Part shown: positions 1-11,897 of the stretch, in pieces | Layout of the letters: each line of letters opens with the position of its first letter | How positions within the stretch are numbered: position 1 is the stretch's first letter | From: Pleodorina starrii | Lineage: Eukaryota > Chlorophyta > Chlorophyceae > Chlamydomonadales > Volvocaceae | Reading direction: 5' to 3' | NCBI GenBank assembly: GCA_030267565.1 | Contig: BRXU01000033.1 | Location: 124,001-188,000, forward strand | DNA length: 64,000 nt | Made by a program: the position numbers and the translations under genes | The notes under the pieces: model-generated | The model's database searches: none | What the model saw: only the letters and a program-made list of their open reading frames with translations | Told to the model about the DNA's origin: nothing

Positions 1-235
1 GCATTTTTGCGCCGAGAGACCTGTCCACGCGTCGTGCACTGCGCTTAGATAAATAGTGAGAATTTGGCCAGCCCCTTTTAAATTCGCTGTGTCTGCGCAG
101 TGTTTGAGACCGTCGATGCAAAGTGCGTCGTGGGCCTCCCGAGCTCCGAACCCGGCTGAAATTTTCTGAAGACCTCCGGCAGTTTCAACTTGCAGGGCTG
201 GTCTAACATTTTACCTTGCTCTCTTGCATACCACC
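1..235. other. 5' flank of the HHL1-like gene
   Basis: No gene is visible here. The stretch lies directly upstream of the first ATG of the HHL1-like gene and presumably holds its promoter and 5'UTR. I see no clear TATA box. Confidence 0.4.
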
Positions 236-2405
236 ATGCAGACGGCTATGACCCGTGGTTGCCAGGGGCTGAAGCCCCTGAGCAGCAGGTATGTGGGCCA
301 CACCTTTCCGCCCAACACCCTGCAAACCGCTATCTTGGAGAGCGCTGGCCTGAATTCTTTGAACTTTATTATACTATGCAGGCGCTCTGCAGCGCGCGCG
401 CCTGCCTTTGGCTCGGCGACTTCCCGGCGCTCCAGCGTCCAGGCGAGCAAACTGTCCGTTTTTGAACGCTTACCTTAAAGATAGGGATAAAATATCACGT
501 AGCAGGTTTTGATCTGGTTTGGATGATGGCTGCGCAGGTCTTTGCCAAGAAGGGCAAGGGCAAGACTGCCTTCCGCCAGGGGTCGATGCCTGGTCAGATG
601 GAGATGATCAAGGTAAGCTTTGCAATTCCCTTTTGTCTGGGAGCAAGCTCGCTGGACAGAAGCCCGGTGGCTAAAACAGCGACTGACCCATGCCCTTCTG
701 CACCGCAGCGCGAGCCGCCCGTCCCCGAGGTGGACCCGGAGAACGCGGAGATTGTCCTCTTTGTCCGCGTCCTAAAGGTAAGGACCTGCGCCGCGCCGGG
801 CGTTGTTTAGCCACGGCCAGCCCTCTTGACGTCCCCCCGCCCGTTGTGTGGCTCTCCGTTTGCGCACCGCCCGCAGTACAAGGACCCCGTCCTGAACATG
901 GAAGTCGGTCCGTCGCTGTGGATGCCGGTCAACCTGATTAAGGGCAACCAGGTCCTGAACTTCCTGGTCCAGGCGCTGCAGACGGAGTGGGGCATGCGGC
1001 TGTACGGCCGCACCCTCATCTGGCAGATCGCGTCGGGCATTTACCAGGTACCTTCGTCTGGGGGGCCACCCACGGGGAGGGGCTGTCATGGGGTCGAGAG
1101 GGCGCTAGCGTCAGGTCGCTGTGGCCCTTCGGGACTGCGTGACTTCGTATTCCGGGTATGGGCTCCTGCACACCCGTTTGCAGGTTGGCAGGGGGCGGAT
1201 GCATGGGCCTATGGACCTGCTATGGAACCTCCGTGCTTTCCGTGCTTCCTACGATTCACAGCGGCCCCTTGACTTTAAATGCGGCAGCCTGGCATCAAAC
1301 AGCTTCGCTGATCTCTTCGTGGCCGTTGGTGCAAACCCGGCAGGGTTAGGGGAATAGCTCTGTGCGAGCAAAACACGCTTACACCGGATAGCCTCAACTA
1401 AAGGAGTTACCGCCGGGGGAACGGCGTGTTTGGCCCGGCGACGCGGTGGGAAGCAACAAACAGTTTTCTGGCGGCGACCCAATCACCCGCGTGGGGCACC
1501 GAACGGGGCTGAACTGTCCTGAGAAGGACTGGGAGTTAAGGGGAGCGATGGGCGCAACGGAGCTTAGCTGCTTCGGCTGCTACTGCTTTTGACGCGGCTC
1601 TGGACCCACATCAAGCCTTCAATATGGAACAAATGGCCGGAGCGAAGCAGACGCCGTAAGGCTGCGCGGCTCCGCGGCGATGACGATGCATCACTTCGCG
1701 GCCCTACCTGTGCCGCGCAACCGCGTTTCTAAACACCTTTTCAGGGCCGCCTACTGCAACCACTGCCCATTAAGCATTGCACTTTTATTGTATTCCTCCA
1801 GCTTGTCCTTCCCTTGGCGTATGCTGCCCCGTCACCGTCAAAACAGTCGTTGGTGGCTCCTCGCCTCACCACCTCCGCTCCTCCCATGTCTGCCCCGCCC
1901 CATCCTCCGCCGTTTGACAGGACAAGGCCAAGGTGGAGAAGGACCTCAAGAAGAACGTGCCGCAGTTCGCAGGCGTCGCCTCGAAGGACTTCCAATACGC
2001 GTTCAAGATCCGGGTAAGAAGCCGGGGGGTTGCGGGGATGCCTGGCGAGGCATCGGCAGTGCTTTATTGACCTTGCTCGCTCGCTCACGCTGCTGTCCAT
2101 CTCATCGGCCTGAACCCTGACCCGGGTGTCTTCGCTCCCTTCCCTTCGGAAGGCCGCCCGGGATTGCTCTGTAACCCCTGCCTCGCCCTCCCCTCTCTCT
2201 CTCTCTCTCACTCTCTCAGGACAAGTCGGTCCCCAAGGACTGGCTCAAGCCGGAGAACCTGACCCTCTGCCCGGCCCCTGAGGAGCTGGCGGGCACCGGG
2301 GTGGCTCAGCTGAGGTCATTCTTCTCGGTGGACAACCTGATGGGTATGTTCAAGGCGCCAGAGGCACCAGCCTCCTCCTCCTCCAGCTCGCCCGCCCAGC
2401 AGTAA
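236..2405 (+). CDS. HHL1: HHL1-like chloroplast photoprotection protein
   Basis: Seven phase-consistent exons: 236-288, 382-442, 538-612, 709-777, 877-1047, 1921-2013 and 2220-2405, giving about 235 residues. The first 40 residues are rich in Arg, Ser and Ala and look like a chloroplast transit peptide. The mature part starts with AKKGKGKTAFRQG, then PVPEVDPENAEIVLFVRVLK, then a core with WMPVNLIKGN, GRTLIWQIASGIYQ and FQYAFKIR. The order basic KKGK segment, acidic proline linker, FVR, W-x-P-x-x-x-x-x-G matches plant HHL1 (HYPERSENSITIVE TO HIGH LIGHT 1), a thylakoid protein that works with LQY1 in photosystem II repair. The family call is from recall of the plant protein. Intron 2 (443-537) appears to use a GC donor (CAG|GCGAGC). 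Intron 5 is unusually long (1048-1920). Symbol given by homology; a diverged paralogue is possible. Confidence 0.72.
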
Positions 2406-3702
2406 ACGCCGGCGTGCAGCAGCGGCGCCGTGAAGCGGATACGCGTGCGCGCGCTAAGCTCTTGTGGCTCGCGGATGGCTGCGCCGGCCACGCGAGGATG
2501 AGAGGGCGAGTGGGCCAGCGCCGCTTTGGAGCCAGCTGTTCGTTGGCGGTCCCGGCTTCGCCGCCCGTGTTGCAACGCAGCGGTGGGGGGAGAGAGACGA
2601 GCGCAGCGAGAACAGTGGGGTGGAGCCGTTGGGCGCTCTGGCGGGTGGTGCGGCTGGCAGTTGCCACACGTGTGCGCCGGCCGGGGAAGGGCTCGTCGGA
2701 AGCTGGCGACGAGCGAATGGGGGGAGCTGCTGGGTGATGATCAACGCTTCGGTGCTGTATTGAGTCGTCACCTGGGCAGTCGCGCCGCTTTGCTGACTCG
2801 TCCACGATGCAGCCGGTGGATGCCCGCTGGTTTGGCTTTTTTGCAGCGGCCATGCATGGCGGCTCCCGCGTCTTGAAGCGGCGCCGGCTGTGAGAATGAG
2901 TGCAATGCGGCATGTGAGCGGTCGCTGCCACTGCTGCTGCGTTCACCTCGTGCGGTCTCGCGCTGCCCAGGCCGGTGGCGAGGGTTATCGCACGGAGTGG
3001 AGCGAGGGAGGGTCCGTGTCTATGGGCCCCGGGTCGCACCCAGGGCACTCCGCGGGGCTCTGCAGGGTTGGGATAGCGGCTAGCGTTGCCTTGGAGCAAG
3101 AGTTCACGAGAGCGAGCTGGTGCTAGGTGACCTTTGGGAGGCATGGCATCGCATCGCGTGAGTGTGTGAGGGACGGAAGGCGGAGGGGTGAGGGTGTGTG
3201 TGGCAGCGTGGATGGCGACCGCCGAGACTGGTTGGCGCAGATTTTGATGAGGCGCCCAAGGGTCGCGGTCTAGGCGGTTTGTCTATCGGCTGGATGTACA
3301 ACCTCTGATGTTGTAATTCGAGGGTAAAAGCTCTGGCCGGGGTCCCGGGGTGGCCTGTCCAGCAGGGGCTGAGGCAGGGGCTGAGTCCGGCCGCGGTTCT
3401 CTCTTCCTCATGGCTGGCCACATGCATCCCGCATCGTAGGGAAAGCGGCTGTCAGGGCGGCAGATGGGCAGGGTGCTATTTTCCAAGTGAGGCATCCCGT
3501 CGCGTGGCGAGAGTTTTTGTTTCGACTCGCTGCCGCTGCTTTTTTCTATGCGGCGCGCGCTTCGTTTTGGTTTCGTGCTGAGGAGCTGATGATACGTGAG
3601 GGGCCCCTGCCAGGCACCCGCGTGTGTCGAGGGCTCCAAAGGGAGTGGGGAGGGCGCTGCAAGATGTGTGAAAGGAGGATTTTGTCACACATGCGATTGT
3701 AA
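2406..3702 (+). other. 3'UTR of the HHL1-like gene
   Basis: This GC-rich stretch after the stop has no convincing gene on either strand. The first TGTAA, the algal polyadenylation signal, is at 3312-3316 and a second is at 3698-3702. The 3'UTR is therefore about 0.9 or 1.3 kb if either is used. Open frames here lack splice or family support. Confidence 0.45.
3312..3316 (+). terminator. Candidate TGTAA polyadenylation signal (HHL1-like)
   Basis: First TGTAA after the stop at 2405. In volvocine algae TGTAA usually lies 10-20 bases before the cleavage site. Assignment is by position only; an alternative sits at 3698-3702. Confidence 0.35.
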
Positions 3703-4187
3703 AAATGGTGTGGATATGTGCACTAGCTACTGTCCTGCCTAGTAGAGTGGCCGGAGCATCAATGGACGAGATCCCCAAGCAGTACAAACCCATGGGCTGT
3801 GTGACGTGTATACTCGACACCCCTAGGTTGCGCAATGAATACGTGCGCGGTGCAGACATCTCCTGGCGGGCATAGTTCGGTGCGCAGCTGTGTCGGACAA
3901 CATTTTGCACTTGTGCCATAACAACAGCAAGGCAGAAGCAGTTTGGGTACTGTAGGAAGCAAATAGTACCATTGTACAGCCAGGCAGAAGCAGTTTGGGA
4001 TGCAAGCAAGTATACTGTCGGTAGCAAATTGTGTTTACACCTTTTGACATCATCCGTTCCCAGCGGCACATATCACCTAGTGCACGGTCTGCAGCAGAGA
4101 TTAGGGTTCTTCATCTCCTACACCCGCAACATCCTGCATACAATCGTGCCTGTGCACCCTGCTCCAAATGTGGGCATATTGTCTGGC

Positions 4188-4355
4188 TGTCATGACGGAT
4201 TGCTGAATTCGTTCGATTTGCGGGACAGGCGCGCTGGTCTGAGGTCGAAGGCGAGGTTACGGTGTAATGTCGCATGGGTCTGTGGGTCGCTGATGCGTAT
4301 CATATTTGAGATGTGGTTGGTTTGGAAGATGTGTTTTGTGGTTGGAATATTTCCA
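4188..4355. repeat. LTR-like direct repeat, left copy
   Basis: This 168-bp block starts TGTCATGACGG and ends ATATTTCCA. By eye it is identical to 6407-6574. The TG...CA ends fit an LTR. No matching target-site duplication flanks the pair, and no primer-binding site follows the left copy. Confidence 0.55.
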
Positions 4356-6349
4356 TTGCGTTGATCTCCTGGCAGTCTGGTGGTTTGCTTACCTGTGGTT
4401 GGTTTCTGGTACGGCAGTCATGATCTGTTGGTTCTTAAGGGTCATTTCGACGCTGTCCCAGCGTCTCGTGTTCCGATTGACTGCTCGACGCTTAGTCGTA
4501 GCCTGATTCGCGACAGTGAGTATCATGTGAGGAATTAGGATCATTGGGCGAATGTAGCCCTGGCCTCTCGTGGAACGACGAGACCCGGAAATCGCGTACC
4601 GAGGAGCACTACTCGTTTGTAACGGAACCCTGACATATTTCGTAGTCAGACTACTGGCCGGTCTATGAATCGGGCTACGGAGCAGCGAGTTCGTCAGCCT
4701 GATGGTGCTACCTGATGGCGTTCCTAGGGCGGCTTTCCGTTATTCCAGCTTTGGTGCTGCAGGCGGAGTATTCCTATCTGCTGCCATTGCTTCACTTTCC
4801 TCCTTCTCTTTCTACCTTAACACCACAACCTTCTGACACGAGACCATGCCTGGTTTCAGCCAGGATCGAGCTACGAGACCGCTTGGTGATTACGCGATGG
4901 AGCTATTAATTGATGATTATGCCTTGAACATGCCGGCGATTATGATCGAGTGCCGGCCTGTGATGTTCATCGTGATGCCCGCCGAGACCTGAGCGTTTGG
5001 AAGGGAGATCAAGTACCCTTTGTGAAGACCGATGCACGATCTGGATGCCTTTTAGTGGGTTAATGAGTGCGAAACGCGTCCGGCTCCTTGTCGTGTACCC
5101 GCCGGCCATCGATAGGGTTGTCCGTCGCTTGCGAGTTACTTTGCGGGAAGGTTGCAGGTCACCGGGCAGCGTTATTATAGCCTTAATTAGGAGGTTACAC
5201 AGGTGGGGTCCTGTTTGGCATGATTTAGCAGCGCGTGCCGAGCCACCAGCGCGAGGGTGAGCCAAGGGACGGGGGCCGAACGGAGAGCCTGCCCGTGCCC
5301 GCAGATAAGCGGCGGTCAGTAGCTTGCGATGTGTGCCGGCTCCTTACGGCATAATGCGTGATAGCCGACGGGTTTGACTTTTAGCAAGCCGGCAGCGTGA
5401 AGAGCTTTGACAACCGGCGGCCCCTTGTGTACGGCCTTGATACCCAGGGGGGGCGTGCTAGCCAGGGTTTTCCCCCGAGTGCGGCGTTCCAGGCGCAGAC
5501 ATCTGGTCCTCTGATAGGGCGGTCTTCTTTTGTATGTGGCGCTTTCCGGGAATGGCTTTATTCCGGCCGCGCGGGTGCGCCGTGTTTCACTGCCCAGACG
5601 TGTCATTCTAGTGCACCGTTTCTGCCAGCCGTGCTGGACAAGGGTTCTCCAGGGGATTTCTGAGGGATGTTCTGTTGAATAGTGTTTTACCAGGGCCAGG
5701 GTTTTCCAGGGGATATGCAGATTGCCGTGCAAGCGACTTCGAGAGTCACACGTGCAGGGCCGAGGAGTTCCTGGATTGGATTATGTTTACGGAATGCAAT
5801 GGCTCAAAAGTCCTTAGTCCTGAGCCTATTGAATGTGTTCCGTTCATGGTGTGCCGCTGAGTTTCGCTACGTCCGTCGGTTGGTGCATGAGCCTCAGGAA
5901 GAGAGTCCTGGCTGGCGAGGGCGGCCCAAGGGAGTGCTAGCCTATCCCAGCAGTCGGCCGTGTTCACCTGTTGCATGCCATGTGAGTAGGTCCAGCCCGC
6001 AGCCTTTCTTTTGCCCGGTGCAGGCCTGTTGAGCCTGTGCACTGGGTGTCGTTTGTCTCCTTCGTTGCCTTGGCGGTGCTCTGTTTCTGCTTTGCCGGTC
6101 TGCGCTTCAGGGTTTTCCTTTCTAGATAGGTACCTTTTCTCGGTCTGGTTGAGCTGTGCGGGACATGATTTGGCTGGAGCAGTTGTTTCTGGCGTGCTTT
6201 GTCGTGAGCCTGGCGTTTTGCCACTGTCGGTGTTGCGTTGCTGTTGCTTAGTGACTGGCAGCAGGTTAGCGTTAGTCAGGCAGTTTCCTTGTTCTGGTGT
6301 GTCAGCCGCCCTTACGGCGCCTTCCGCCGTTTCTGTCGGCTGGGGGGGG

Positions 6350-6404
6350 AGTTCTGGTATCCAGAGTGTGTGAAACCCAGCGAGTACGGTAATCGGGCGT
6401 GACA
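6350..6404. repeat. 55-bp direct repeat, left copy
   Basis: The block begins AGTTCTGGTATCCAGAGTG and ends GGGCGTGACA. The same 55 bases recur at 6577-6631, so the right 168-bp repeat is bracketed by two copies of this block. Confidence 0.7.
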
Positions 6405-6406
6405 GC

Positions 6407-6574
6407 TGTCATGACGGATTGCTGAATTCGTTCGATTTGCGGGACAGGCGCGCTGGTCTGAGGTCGAAGGCGAGGTTACGGTGTAATGTCGCATGGGTCT
6501 GTGGGTCGCTGATGCGTATCATATTTGAGATGTGGTTGGTTTGGAAGATGTGTTTTGTGGTTGGAATATTTCCA
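6407..6574. repeat. LTR-like direct repeat, right copy
   Basis: Second copy of the 168-bp TG...CA block, 2.2 kb downstream of the first and in the same orientation. It is separated by two bases on each side from the flanking 55-bp repeats. Confidence 0.55.
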
Positions 6575-6576
6575 TA

Positions 6577-6631
6577 AGTTCTGGTATCCAGAGTGTGTGA
6601 AACCCAGCGAGTACGGTAATCGGGCGTGACA
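6577..6631. repeat. 55-bp direct repeat, right copy
   Basis: Identical by eye to 6350-6404. The A-B-A arrangement (55, 168, 55 bp) suggests tandem duplication or recombination between nested element copies rather than a simple insertion. Confidence 0.7.
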
Positions 6632-7338
6632 TGTCCACACATTCGCTGCAGCAACAGGCAAGGCTTGGGAAGCTCAGCGGACAACAACAGCCGGAAAGGT
6701 TCATCCTCGGAACGTAGCGGTTGCCTAATCTGGCAACATGAATGCGGGCGCGTGCGCACAGGAGCAACGATGAATGCTTATAGGGCACGCCCATCCCGGC
6801 AACAGCTACCGCAATTTTGGCACAAAAAGAATGTCCATTATAAAGTTGTGCCTGGCGTGCTATCCACGAGGAAGAGAAGCAACCATCCGCGACCAATCGG
6901 GTCAACTCGTTCCGCCTCTCCTACTTGAGAAGAAAAATTGTCGTACACCATATCGTACTTGCGCCTACCATAATATCGCAATGTGCCCTACCGGCCAGTC
7001 AGCAACACCCGCTAACACAACCCAATCGTCTTCCCCTCCGCATCCATCCGCACACGCCCAGCAGGATGTTTGCACTGGCGAACACAATCCGGCCCAACTT
7101 CGTGCGATACCGCAACACCCCTCATGACCCAACTCCCGTGCCCTGCATGGCTAGCCGTAGCCTCCACCCCGCTTCCAGCTTATGGTTTCCAGGGTTAACC
7201 TATACCCTATAACTCTTCCTCGCGTGCATGCTCATAGGAGCTGACACTCATCTTCATGCCGCGATGCTCTTTCACCTCTTCTCTAAACACCCAATCTCCC
7301 TGTCCCACGACTCAAATCCTCTGTCCGCCTGCTCAAGT

Positions 7339-10300
7339 TCAGAAGATGTCGTCCTCCGACGTGCCAGCTCCCTGCAGGCGACTGGGGAACAGGATGGAGA
7401 GACCCATCATGAGCGCGGTGAAGACGATGAAGCCGTTGACGGCGGCCGAGTAAAACGCGTTGTCCGGCACCAAGCCCATGTAACCAGCCAGCTGCAAGGG
7501 AGGGAAGGAGGGAGGGAGGGAGGGAGGCGCGTGGCAAGGTGCGGAGGAAAATGGAGGCGGGGAGGGCGCGGATCATATATTTCAGCGGCGACACAAGCGG
7601 CCTGGAAGGCTCCGACGAAGCCAACACCCCGAAACCCAAGTCATAAGCCCGACCCATAGGTAGGAGTTATTAATCTTCGGGTCGGGTCGGGTCGGGTCGG
7701 GTCATAACCCCCTTAACATCCCGCACCCACCCAGACACACACCCGTACGCACCCGCATCTCCACAAACACATTCCCACACGATCTTCATCACTCGCGCGA
7801 CATACATCACCCAGGTCCTCTTCCTTCATAACCCTTCCCACCCTCACACACAACCGAGAACCGACCTGGCCCAGGGCGCCGTGGCCGGTCTTGAGCTCGC
7901 CCACCACCGCTGCGGCGAATCCCAGCATGGCAAGCCGCGCGTGGAACAGCTGCGTGGGGGCGGAAGGCGGAGACGGAGCCGGAGCCGGGCAGGGCGAAGG
8001 CGGGCAGGGAAATGGCCGGGTCATCACGGGGAGCAACAGCTGATGAGAGGAGCATGCGAGGTACCGTAACTGCCCCCAGGTACCGGTATGCCAGTGGGCC
8101 CAGAGCGGGCGGTGGCGGTGGCGACCCATGGGTCTGTACAAGAGGTCCACACAGCACAGCAGAAGGGCACGAAATGGCACAGCCAAAGCGTAAGCCTATC
8201 GCCATTCTTAGGCACCCACCTCGTTGCGCTTGGTGAAGCCCCAGCCCGACACACCCAGCAGCTTGCCGATGTTGAAGGGATTCACGAGCACGCTGGGCGG
8301 ACCCGTGGGTCGGCGAGCCACGTCCTGCGGCGCGTGCCCGGGAGCGATTCGGTATTGAAGCGAGAGGCGGCAAAAGGCGGTGGCCGCAAGATGGTGCACT
8401 GATAACAAGCAAATACGGACAACACGGATAAGATTTTAAATGCAACGCTCTCACTCACCCGAAGGTTCTCCGGCGAGAAGGTGGGCGACCAGGGCCCCAG
8501 TCCTCCCAGCACGTTGTACACCACTATGCCCAGCAGCAGAGCGGTGATGGTGCTGGTGTCTAGGCCGGTCCACATCTGGACCTGCGTGTGAGGGGGGTAA
8601 TTAAAACGGGTGGTGCGTGTGTTTTGGTTCCGGGGCGGGGCAGCGCGGGAGGTGGGGAGGAAGGGACTGAAAGTTATGGGAGGCGGCGAGGCCCCGCCGA
8701 GTGTGACTTTGCTGCGGCAGCCGTACAGCGATCTCAACCGAAATCGGTCCCTGAAGCAGGCTATTGGGTCAATTGTTGGCGAGTTAATGGTGTGCAAGAG
8801 CGCCGGCAGCGCGGCGCCGGCTGCTACAGATGCCTGCCGAGAGTGCCGACCCGCGGGTTGGCAATGGACCCATGGGTCAGTCTCAGCCGCGTCGTGGCGC
8901 TGTCCTCTCTCCACACCTGGCGGATGGGCCCCAGGTGGTTGGCGGTCATGACCTCGAGTACGCATGTGGCGAAGAATCCAACCATCGCGATGCGGCCCAC
9001 GAAGATCTGCGTGTTCACGGCAGTACGGCAGTACGGCACGTACACAAGTACGGTATGGGACTATGGAACGACTGAGGTACGGGCTGAGCTGAGGACCCAG
9101 CAAGCGCGAAGCGCGTGCGACGACACACCTGACTCACAACATGGAATTCTTTCTGTACCGCACGCTACACCGCCATAAGGCCTTTAATTGAAAGTTTGGA
9201 ACTCAGAACGAGGACCATGCAGGGCGCCCTGTGGCATGGACGTATAGCGCTTTCTATCGTCGCCCTTCCCTTCAGGAGCTCCCTGTACCGCAAACAGTGT
9301 GTGCGCAGGGACTACAGCCCATGTCTCACGAACCGTACACATGACGCCGGCGTCCCGACCGACCCGCGGGTCGCTCCACATCGCACCTCGCGGCGGCGCG
9401 TGAATGCGGGCATCCAAATGGGCACCTTGACCGCGGAGTACGAATAGCCCTTGCCGGCGCTCGTCCGCTCCACCGTATCCACAGCCCGGTTCACGTCCTG
9501 TGACGGGTCGGGAAGGTCGGGACGTGAGGCAAACATGGCGTTCGTACCAGTACGGCAACCTGGGCCCTAGTACGGCTGACACACGTCGATCGCTGAACCT
9601 GGCAGTGTCTGGAAACGTCAGTCCCGACTTGGGAAGGGATTATCAGAAGGAACGCACGCGCACAGAACGCTGGAAGTCGAGCGAGGTGTCACGCTCCGCT
9701 TCGACGAAGACCGTTGTACAAATGTACTACTGCCGTACTGTACTATGCTACCCCACCTGGATTAGGTGGGGCGTTTGCAGGAACTTCCGTTTTCGTTTCC
9801 GGTGGACGGGTGCCGGCGGGGGAAGCACGGGTCGTCCCAGGTTTCAGCACGCGGTTGGGTTGGTTGGGATTGGTTGGGTCGGTTGGGTTGGTTGGGTCAG
9901 GCAGCCGCGACGCGCGCGGCGGCAGCGGATCCGGTGACTGCCTCCATTCGGACGGCACGAAAGTACTTAGGGCCCAACGAGCACGTTTTTGCTGCCAGTC
10001 AAGTTGGCCGCGACATACTAACGCGCCTCAACCTTAAATAGAGGACTCGTTTCTCACCTTTTTGAGTTCCTCTTTGGCGGAGCCGGCGGCCTTGCCCAGG
10101 TTCTGGGCCGTGTTCTGCGCCTGGATCTCCGTGGGGGGGCAGGAGCGAGCCGCACAGCGCACCAAGGCGGAGGGAGAGAGGAGGGGGTTGGGTAGGGTTG
10201 GGTTGGGTTGGGTTGAGGCTTGAGGAGTAAGGTTAGCCTGTACGGCTAGCGACCGGTGTGAAAACCGGTCCCCCTTGTAATCGTCGATTCGTAAGGTTAG

Positions 10301-11371
10301 CTACTTGTAACACTGCGGGATCCCAGACAGGGGTCTTCCGACGTGTACTGAGTTCGAGTTATGCGTTGAGATTCGGCTGGCTGGCTGTTGAGGGCCGCGA
10401 TCTTGCTTGCAAGAGCTGCCGAGAGTCGCAGCCGCCGCTGCTGCAGCTGGCCTGGGACGAACTGACGAGGTCGGCAATGGCAACGATCTCGCAAGTGGAA
10501 ACAATCTCGCATTTAATATTTCTTTATGTAAGATTCGACGTCTCCACACATGGTTGTAAGGTGCGAGTATCGGCTCCAGCGCGCCGACCCACGGGTCGGA
10601 TCCGGTTTCGCGCGGGCTCCGCGACAGACTGGCCGCGATGGAACGATCTCCCAGCCCCCGGTGACGGAAGATGTGAACGAAATAAAGAGCGAAATGAGGA
10701 TCGTAAAAATCTGAAGAGCATATAAGAACACCTGCGCCTGTCCGCTGCAGAAACGCGCCCAGAAAGACGAGCCCATTCTGGCTGGTCTTGGCCCGTTTTG
10801 TAAAATCCCCAGAACGGATCGCGCCGCAGGCGTCTGAGCGCAGCAGCCCCCCCCCCCCACACACCTGCTGCAGGAGCTCCTCCTGCTTGCGGATGACCTC
10901 CTCTCGCTCCTTGCGCTTCTGGATGTCCGCCTCGCGCTCATCATTCTCCTGTACATGCAAGCAGAACAAGACAACATGAACTCCGGCACTACAGGGCACG
11001 GCCGCATTTCCCTCCCTGTAAACCAAGCAACACAAGACGGATTCCGGCACTACCGCAATTCCGACAGGAGCTGTCGCCCCTGCCGCGCCCAGCCTAAGCA
11101 CCTAATGGCCTTTTGCCGCGGCTAAAATTGAGGCAAATTAGACATGGTAGCTCGCAATCCCACTAGCTCGCAATTGAGTTTGCAGCAGGTTGATGAATCG
11201 AAGTCGCGGGCCGGCGTGGCGCGCGGCCGCGCAAGCATAACAAAGCCGGACCTTGAAGCGACGCACGACGGCGGCGCGGCGGAGGAGCAGAGGCGCCGCG
11301 CGGGGCGCCGGCGCGGCGCCGCGGCACAGGCGCGGCTGGGCTTCCGACACGCGTTGCTGGAATGTCATCAT
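7339..11371 (-). CDS. PsbS-like four-helix LHC-family protein with coiled-coil N-terminus
   Basis: Nine exons on the minus strand: 11371-11267 (or to 11252), 10948-10865, 10126-10058, 9497-9387, 9006-8917, 8581-8459, 8324-8220, 7949-7866 and 7491-7339, giving about 307 residues. All joins are phase 0. Exon 1 resembles a transit peptide. Exon 2 is a highly charged coiled coil (ENDEREADIQKRKEREE). Two LHC-type chlorophyll-binding helices follow, REIFVGRIAMVGFF and NELFHARLAMLGFAA, each followed by a second hydrophobic helix (ITALLLGIVVYNVLGG; VNGFIVFTALMMGLS). Helices 2 and 4 lack the ExxxxR motif, as in PsbS. The two lumen-side loops have no glutamate where PsbS carries its pH sensors; each has one aspartate. 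Probably a thylakoid protein in photoprotection. It could instead belong to another LHC-like (LHL) group. Confidence 0.72.
7498..7527 (+). repeat. GGGA microsatellite
   Basis: Polypurine (GGGA)n-type tract at the start of the last intron of the PsbS-like gene, just outside its final exon. Confidence 0.7.
7678..7701 (+). repeat. GGGTC simple repeat
   Basis: About four tandem GGGTC units inside the last intron of the PsbS-like gene. Confidence 0.7.
9853..9900 (+). repeat. GGTTGGGTT-type simple repeat
   Basis: Degenerate TTGGG/GGTT tract in an intron of the PsbS-like gene; a related tract lies at about 10186-10215. Confidence 0.65.
10242..10294. repeat. Inverted repeat, left copy
   Basis: The block containing CTAGCGACCGGTGTG and ACCGGTCCCCCTTGTAATC recurs as its near-perfect reverse complement at about 11898-11950. 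The two copies face each other across 1.6 kb that includes exons 1 and 2 of the PsbS-like gene. Confidence 0.7.
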
Positions 11372-11897
11372 CGTGACGAAAGTCGGCTCCGAATGGGAGA
11401 AGCGGACGGAGAGGTGCCAAAAATTGAGCCCGCTTGCGCTGCTGGAGAGGAAAGCTGTTTTTTTTTCTGAATACGCTTGGGTAGAGGCGAGATTTCTGTG
11501 ACTGCGATATGTGATGAGGGCCTCGCTGCCACCTCTTTATGGCTTCAGTAAGGAGCTGGAGGCGCCGTACCCTTCGCTCGGGTGGCGACGTCGATGGCGT
11601 CACTCCGCCTCGGGCGTGGTCACGGTTCGTCCCACCGGCCGCCTTGCCGGGCAGTCCAATACCCGCCTTTGTTGTTATTGTTGCTGTTGCCGGTTTATTA
11701 CGGCGGGCGCCAGGCTCTCGAAAGGACAGAGCAAGACTGAGCCTGCTGGCCGTGCACTGCCGGGAACACGAACAAGAACAGAAGATGGAACAAGAACAGA
11801 AGATGGCTTTAATGGTACCCGAAAAAATCCCAAACCGGAATGATCCACCGGTGATGGAAAGACGCTGTGTGTTACTTCCCGCCCAGTCCTCCGATGC

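Larger units (their letters stand above)
3703..7338. other. Gene-poor repeat-containing intergenic region
   Basis: Base composition is less GC-rich than in the neighbouring genes, and no open frame has recognisable domains. It holds an 18-bp direct repeat (AGGCAGAAGCAGTTTGGG at 3930-3947 and 3982-3999), a 168-bp LTR-like direct repeat (4188-4355 and 6407-6574) and a 55-bp repeat (6350-6404 and 6577-6631). It ends in the 3' region of the minus-strand PsbS-like gene. Old, decayed retroelement sequence is the likeliest content, but no reverse transcriptase or integrase motif is visible. Confidence 0.45.
8123..10597. repeat. Five copies of the GACCCRYGGGTC palindrome
   Basis: Exact copies at 8123-8134 (intron), 8300-8311 (inside exon 7 of the PsbS-like gene, read there as part of RRPTGPP), 8867-8878, 9361-9372 and 10586-10597 (introns). 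A one-mismatch copy lies at 8848-8859. The same word occurs nine more times in the window. Confidence 0.85.

Noticed and set aside
2733..2805. C/D-box snoRNA candidate (TGATGA ... CTGA) in the 3' region of the HHL1-like gene
   Set aside because: No terminal stem and no recognisable guide; the boxes are expected by chance in this length.
4400..6340. Retrotransposon polymerase or integrase between the LTR-like repeats
   Set aside because: No YxDD, DDE or zinc-knuckle motif in any frame I read; open frames are short.
9853..10215. TTGGG-rich tracts as interstitial telomere repeats
   Set aside because: The algal telomere unit is TTTTAGGG; these tracts lack it and look like ordinary simple repeats in an intron.
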